In this document: positions 4,511 through 7,974 of the stretch, in pieces
How positions within the stretch are numbered: the stretch's first letter is position 1
How the letters are laid out: every line of letters begins with the position of its first letter
NCBI GenBank assembly: GCA_003158705.1
Contig: PMKX01000008.1
Coordinates: 1-7,974 of the forward strand
Length of the DNA stretch: 7,974 nucleotides
Direction of reading: 5' to 3'
Source: Actinomycetota bacterium
GTDB taxonomy: Bacteria > Actinomycetota > Thermoleophilia > UBA2241
Notes under the pieces: model-generated
Told to the model about the DNA's origin: nothing
Database searches by the model: none
The model's input: the letters and a program-made list of their open reading frames with translations, nothing else
Translations under genes and position numbers: made by a program

Positions 4511-5554
4511 GTGCGACGTTTCGTCCTCATCACCGCCCTGATCCCCATTCTCGCCGCCTATGCAGCGCTTGCCGTGGCCGCGGCACCGCCGGCGGCCGCC
4601 GCGGCCACAACATACAAGGTGGCCGCCTGGACGTTCGGCGACCGCGCCTCGCTCACGCAGGCGGCCGACCGGCACGCCCTCGACCAGGTAGACGTCGACT
4701 GGTACATCTCCAACAAGAACGGCACTTTGGGCGCCGTGGACCAGAACCTGGCCTATGTGCGGCTCGCCCGCAGCCGACGCCTGACGGTGTTCGCCACGGT
4801 CGCCAACTGGAACACCGCCAAAGGCCGCTTCGATCGCTCCATCGCGCAGGCGATCCTGGCGGGGCCCGTCACGCGTGCGCGGCACATCGACCGTCTGGTC
4901 AACCTCTGCAAGGTGAATGGCTACAACGGCATCGACCTCGACTGGGAGGCGCTGCGCGCCGCAGACCGCGACCGCTTCTCGACCTTCGTGGAGACGCTGG
5001 CCCAGCGCCTGCACGCGGCCGGCAAGCTCCTCTCCATCGCCGTCTACCCCAAGACCTCGGAGCCCGGCCAGTGGCAGGGGCAGCGGTCCGAAGACTGGCT
5101 GCGCATAGGCAAAGCCGTGGACCAGTTCAAGATCATGACCTACGACTTCAGCGGCCCGTGGAGCCGGCCGGGACCCGTGGCGCCGCCCTCGTGGACCAGC
5201 CACGTGCTCGACTTCGCGCAGACGATCGTGCCACTACAGAAGATCTGGATGGGCGTGCCGTTCTACGGCTACGACTGGGGCGGCGGCCACTGCGCAAGCC
5301 TCACCTGGACCGGCGCCCACGACCTCATCGCCCGGTACCATCCGCAGGTCCATCACGCCGCCTCGCACGAGGCGCGCTTCCACTATCGCGCCGGCGGCCA
5401 CCGGCACGAGGTGTACTTCCAGGACCGCGTGGCGCTGGCCGCCAAGCTCAGCATGATGCTCCGCAAGCACCCGCGCATCGCCGGCATCGCCATTTGGCGG
5501 ATGGGCGGCGAACCGGCCATGTTCTGGGACCAGATCGCCGCCCAGCTCAAGTAG
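4511..5554 (+). CDS. Secreted glycoside hydrolase family 18 (chitinase-like) protein
   Basis: This 347-residue protein has an N-terminal signal sequence (about 1-32, hydrophobic ITALIPILAAYAALAV and an alanine-rich end), then a single TIM-barrel domain (about 35-345). GH18 signs are the strand-4 motif NGIDLDWE (139-146), with catalytic E146 and assisting D144 and D142; KIMTYDFSG (207-215); VPFYGYDW (249-256); and IAGIAIWRMGGEP (323-335), a closing strand seen in YaaH-like and deacetylase-associated GH18 proteins. The first position of the DxxDxDxE motif is asparagine, but the acid/base glutamate is kept, so activity on an N-acetylglucosamine-containing glycan is plausible. No LysM or carbohydrate-binding domain is present. 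GTG 4511 is selected because AGGGG (4495-4499) lies 11 nt upstream and a signal peptide follows at once; an in-frame ATG at 4337 lies inside the oxidoreductase gene. It ends 13 nt from the convergent membrane-protein gene. Confidence 0.88.
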   Translation: MRRFVLITALIPILAAYAALAVAAAPPAAAAATTYKVAAWTFGDRASLTQAADRHALDQVDVDWYISNKNGTLGAVDQNLAYVRLARSRRLTVFATVANWNTAKGRFDRSIAQAILAGPVTRARHIDRLVNLCKVNGYNGIDLDWEALRAADRDRFSTFVETLAQRLHAAGKLLSIAVYPKTSEPGQWQGQRSEDWLRIGKAVDQFKIMTYDFSGPWSRPGPVAPPSWTSHVLDFAQTIVPLQKIWMGVPFYGYDWGGGHCASLTWTGAHDLIARYHPQVHHAASHEARFHYRAGGHRHEVYFQDRVALAAKLSMMLRKHPRIAGIAIWRMGGEPAMFWDQIAAQLK

Positions 5555-5567
5555 ATGGCGCGGCGCC

Positions 5568-6179
5568 CTACCCGCTCATGGGACGCCGCAGCCCGAGTCG
5601 CTCGATCTCGCCGTCGGCGAGACCGCGCACACGTCCCTCCTCGATGTCGCGCCAGGGGTCGTCGCCGAGTGCGCGCAAGGCGTCGTACGGGAGGTTGTCC
5701 ACGGCGCGACGGGCGAGGTACGTGTCGATGAGGGGATCTGGCGGCGACGCGGCCAGCGCCCGCCGCACCTCGGCCACGTGGCGACGCCAGCCGAGCCGGA
5801 AGGGCACGTACAGGACCAGCATGAGGATCGTCGGGATCAGAGCCACCGCTACACCGACGAGCACGCTCAGACTGTCGATGCTGGCGTGGCTGTCGGTGCC
5901 GCTGCGCTCGACCTTGAGTGCCGTGTCGTTGATCTGACCTACGAACTGGCTGATGCGGCCGCCGACCAGGGGCAGCAGACTGAGACTGTCGAACGTCTGC
6001 GCCGTGCGCGCCAGGGCGGAGCCGACGGCGGTCACGTTGTCGCTGAGCTCCGTCTGCCGCCGGATGTCCACGACCATCCAGGCCGCCAGCGCGACCCAGA
6101 GAACCAGCCACGCCACCAGAGCGATGTCGAGCCGGCGCACGGTGCGGGCGCTGAAGAGCCTGGTCTGGCGACGGCTCAT
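5568..6179 (-). CDS. Two-helix membrane protein with extracytoplasmic loop, unknown function
   Basis: The predicted protein has 203 residues. A basic N-terminus (MSRRQTRLFSARTVRR) precedes TM1 (about 19-37). Residues 38-104 should lie outside the membrane and are helix-prone (TELSDNVTAVGSALARTAQTFDSL, DTALKVERSGTDSH). TM2 spans about 105-127, and a basic stop-transfer (FRLGWRRHVAEVRR) leads to a cytoplasmic tail of about 75 residues with YLARRAVDNLPYDAL and DDPWRDIEEGRVRGLADGEIERLGL. The arrangement resembles the membrane-anchored sensor part of chemoreceptors or histidine kinases, but no signalling domain follows. The ATG at 6179 has no ribosome binding site; it overlaps the upstream stop as ATGA, so it should be translated by coupling. 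The same frame stays open to 7073, but that extension is antisense to other genes and is rejected. Confidence 0.7.
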   Translation of the reverse strand: MSRRQTRLFSARTVRRLDIALVAWLVLWVALAAWMVVDIRRQTELSDNVTAVGSALARTAQTFDSLSLLPLVGGRISQFVGQINDTALKVERSGTDSHASIDSLSVLVGVAVALIPTILMLVLYVPFRLGWRRHVAEVRRALAASPPDPLIDTYLARRAVDNLPYDALRALGDDPWRDIEEGRVRGLADGEIERLGLRRPMSG

Positions 6180-6628
6180 CGGCTTGACCCGGGACTGACC
6201 CAGGCGCCGCTTCTGGGGGGCGCTTTGGCGAGCACAAGCTTCTCTACGTCGAAGACGTCCTTCTTGGTGCGCACCGGTATGAAGAGCCAGCGCCCCTCGT
6301 TGAACTCCGTGGCGCCGTCGACGATCGTGCGCACAGACTCGCTCAGCCTGACCTCGTGGGCCCAGCCGACCTCGGTGTGGCCGAGCACCACGAGCGCCGT
6401 GAGCGCGCCCTTGGCGGGGAACAGCGCCAGCAACGACCTGCCGGCCTTGCGGTAGGTGACCGCCCAGCCGAAGTCGCGGCCGTAGAACTTGAAGTCGCTG
6501 CGCGCCGTGTACGTCTTGGTCATGAACTCCGCCAGTGCGTCCCAGTGAGACCGCCCGCGACCAAGCACGTCTCGCACCCCTTGTGCGGTAGGACGCTGAG
6601 TCCTCTCGACGAAGGCTCCGTAAGCCAT
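6176..6628 (-). CDS. DUF3788-like protein
   Basis: This 150-residue soluble protein resembles the DUF3788 family: an N-terminal region with LGRGRSHWDALAEFMTKTYTARSDFKFYGRDFGWAVTYRKAGRSLLALFPAKGALTAL-type order (helix, FGW strand, charged turn, LALFP strand), then VVLGHTEV, a helix, ATEFNEGRWLFIPV (about 105-118) and DVFDVEKLVLAK (124-135). The EGRWL strand followed by a short helix ending in LVLAK is the family's usual close. The function is unknown; the fold is thought similar to small ligand-binding alpha/beta proteins, which is background and not shown here. Start 6628 has a near-perfect AAGGAGGTG site with AGGAGG at 6637-6642, 8 nt upstream. It is the first gene of a two-gene unit, overlapping the membrane-protein gene by 4 nt, and is divergent from the MFS gene. 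Confidence 0.8.
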   Translation of the reverse strand: MAYGAFVERTQRPTAQGVRDVLGRGRSHWDALAEFMTKTYTARSDFKFYGRDFGWAVTYRKAGRSLLALFPAKGALTALVVLGHTEVGWAHEVRLSESVRTIVDGATEFNEGRWLFIPVRTKKDVFDVEKLVLAKAPPRSGAWVSPGSSR

Positions 6629-6672
6629 GGCTCACACCTCCTTGCGTCCGCCCATCCCTGCCCAGCGTCCCC

Positions 6673-6678
6673 ATTATC
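6673..6678 (-). promoter_or_regulatory. Candidate -10 box for the DUF3788-like operon
   Basis: On the minus strand GATAAT (6678-6673) matches five of six positions of the TATAAT consensus. It stands out in the 101-nt divergent gap. A start near 6665 would leave a leader of about 37 nt containing the AGGAGG site. No good -35 box is seen at the usual spacing. Confidence 0.45.
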
Positions 6679-6717
6679 TCACCGTCGGCAGCGCTACGGC
6701 GCGGCCGCCGCATCGCA

Positions 6718-6723
6718 TAGACT
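6718..6723 (+). promoter_or_regulatory. -10 box for a probably leaderless MFS mRNA
   Basis: TAGACT (6718-6723) fits the TAnnnT pattern and ends exactly 6 nt before the ATG at 6730. Transcription would then begin at or next to the A of the start codon. The absence of any AGGAGG-like site before this gene, unlike most others here, agrees with a leaderless transcript. No clear -35 is visible. Confidence 0.5.
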
Positions 6724-6729
6724 GAGCGC

Positions 6730-7971
6730 ATGAGGTGGCCGCCGTATCTCGACCCCCTGCGCGGACGCAACTTCCGCCGCTTGTACATCGGCCAAACCGT
6801 CTCGGTGTTCGGCGACGGCCTCACGCCGGTGGCGATCACGTTCGCCGTCCTGGGCCTCACCGGCTCGGCCACCGACCTGGGGCTCGTGCTGGCCGCGCAG
6901 AGCCTGCCGCTGGCCGCCTTGTCGCTGGCCGGCGGCGTCTGGGGCGACCGGCTGCGCCGCGAGTGGATGATGATGATCTCCGACCTCATCCGCGCCGCCG
7001 CACAAGGCATGGTCGCCATGCTGCTGCTCTCACACTCGGCGCACATCTGGCAGCTGGCGCTGCTCTTCGCCATCTACGGCGCGGCCGAGGCCTTCTTCCG
7101 GCCCGCCGCAGGTGCGCTCATCCCGCAGATAGTGCAGGCCGATCACCTGCAGGAGGCCAACGCCCTCATGGGCATCTCGGAGAACTTCGGCTGGATGGTC
7201 GGTCCGGCGGTCGCCGGCATCCTGGTCGCCTTCATCGGCCCCGGCGGCGCCATCGCCATCGACGCCGCTACTTTCCTGGTCAGCGCCGGCTTCCTGGCCG
7301 TCCTGCGTGCGCCGCCGCTCGAACGCACACGCCAGCCGGAGACCTTCGCGCGCGAACTGCGCGACGGCTGGCGCGAGGTATGGTCGCGCACCTGGCTCTG
7401 GACGATGATGCTGCGCACCGGACTCGTGCTGTTCATCGTCATCGCCCCGTTCCAGGTGTTGGGGCCGCTGGCGTTGCGCCAGCACGGGCACGGCGCCGAG
7501 GCTTGGGGCCTGATCACGGGACTCTTTAGCGCCGGCATGCTCCTGGGCGGCGCCATGGCGCTGCGCTACAAGCCACGCCGCCCCATGGTCACCGTCTGCT
7601 ACACGGGCCTCACGGCGTTGCTCGCGCCGTTCGTCGTGGGCATGGGCGGCGGCGTCGAGGCCCTCGCCGTGGCCATGGTCCTGCGCGGCGTGGCCATCGG
7701 CGTACTGGTCACCATCTGGAACACGACGCTGCAGAGAGAGATCCCCGACGAGGCGCTGGCACGTGTCACGGCGTGGGACTGGATGACCTCTCTCGCCCTT
7801 TGGCCGATAGGCCTGGCGATAGCCGGCCCCGTGGCGGAAGCGGTGGGCGTGACCAACGCCTGTTGGCTCTCGTTCTTCGTCGGCACCGCCGGCGCCATAT
7901 GGGCCTTGTTCGTGAAGGACGTGTGGCGGCTGCAGTCGCCGGCGGCCGAGCCCGCCGCCAAGAAGGCCTAG
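6730..7971 (+). CDS. MFS transporter, EntS/MFS_3-type exporter
   Basis: The complete 413-residue inner-membrane protein is of the usual length for a 12-helix major facilitator. The N-terminal half shows RNFRRLYIGQTVSVFGDGL (13-31), typical of the MFS_3 group; the loop 2-3 signature GGVWGDRLRREWMMMISDLIRA (68-89), a form of motif A; FRPAAGALIPQIV (123-135) and LQEANALMGIS (140-150); and GWMVGPAVAGILVAF (154-168). A cytoplasmic linker (about 195-220, PPLERTRQPETFARELRDGW) separates it from the second half (about 221-397), and the end is a short alanine/lysine tail. Such proteins export siderophores, macrolides or other small molecules by proton antiport; the substrate cannot be predicted. The ATG has no ribosome binding site but a -10 box 6 nt upstream, suggesting leaderless translation. 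It diverges from the DUF3788-like gene and shows no obvious link to the other genes. Confidence 0.93.
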   Translation: MRWPPYLDPLRGRNFRRLYIGQTVSVFGDGLTPVAITFAVLGLTGSATDLGLVLAAQSLPLAALSLAGGVWGDRLRREWMMMISDLIRAAAQGMVAMLLLSHSAHIWQLALLFAIYGAAEAFFRPAAGALIPQIVQADHLQEANALMGISENFGWMVGPAVAGILVAFIGPGGAIAIDAATFLVSAGFLAVLRAPPLERTRQPETFARELRDGWREVWSRTWLWTMMLRTGLVLFIVIAPFQVLGPLALRQHGHGAEAWGLITGLFSAGMLLGGAMALRYKPRRPMVTVCYTGLTALLAPFVVGMGGGVEALAVAMVLRGVAIGVLVTIWNTTLQREIPDEALARVTAWDWMTSLALWPIGLAIAGPVAEAVGVTNACWLSFFVGTAGAIWALFVKDVWRLQSPAAEPAAKKA

Positions 7972-7974
7972 CCC

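Noticed and set aside
4493..5203. Minus-strand open frame of 236 codons across the GH18 gene
   Set aside because: Antisense shadow of the GH18 barrel, whose catalytic motif and signal peptide are clear.
5557..5567. Bidirectional terminator between the GH18 gene and the membrane-protein gene
   Set aside because: GGCGC and GCGCC are separated by a single base, too close to form a hairpin loop, and there is no T-run.
6180..7073. N-terminal extension of the membrane-protein frame to 501 codons
   Set aside because: The extension is out of frame with the DUF3788-like gene and antisense to the MFS gene, and its sequence is arginine/serine-rich noise; ATG 6179 coupled by ATGA is a better start.

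Overview
This is a strongly GC-rich window. Third codon positions are almost always G or C, there are many GTG starts, and AGGAGG ribosome binding sites are frequent. A DUF6069-type membrane protein, an apparently leaderless transporter gene with a TAnnnT -10 box, and a lipoprotein carrying a pilin-like head all suggest an actinobacterium (Actinomycetota). Two rubrerythrins point to a lineage that is anaerobic or meets low oxygen, for example a Coriobacteriia- or Thermoleophilia-like organism. This assignment is inferred from gene content and base composition; no marker gene is present. I see no RNA gene, insertion sequence, CRISPR array or phage gene.

Layout. (1) Positions 1-479, plus strand: a possible tail of an upstream gene, then a small lipoprotein whose body looks like a type IV/type II pseudopilin head. 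(2) Positions 476-2591, minus strand, read right to left: two tandem rubrerythrins, a peroxiredoxin-fold protein lacking the peroxidatic cysteine, and a small antibiotic-biosynthesis-monooxygenase-like (ABM) protein. The short gaps, especially 17 nt between the rubrerythrins, suggest an oxidative-stress operon with possible internal promoters. (3) Positions 2777-3205, minus strand: an unrecognised soluble protein of 142 residues. (4) Positions 3398-5554, plus strand: a DUF6069-type four-helix membrane protein, an atypical short-chain dehydrogenase/NmrA-like NAD(P)-binding protein and a secreted GH18 glycosidase, closely spaced (28 and 14 nt). (5) Positions 5568-6628, minus strand: a DUF3788-like protein translationally coupled (ATGA overlap) to a two-helix membrane protein. 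(6) Positions 6730-7971, plus strand: a complete major facilitator superfamily (MFS) exporter, probably read from a leaderless mRNA.

How the genes work together. The minus-strand block is the clearest functional unit. Rubrerythrins reduce hydrogen peroxide with electrons from rubredoxin-type iron, and the neighbouring thioredoxin-fold and ABM-like proteins fit redox or stress duties, although the peroxiredoxin homologue probably cannot act as a classical peroxidase. The GH18 enzyme should act outside the membrane on a glycan. Its link to the upstream oxidoreductase and membrane protein is positional only. Nearly every gene has a recognisable family and intact ends. I found no convincing large new system; the points worth a second look are modest and are listed separately.
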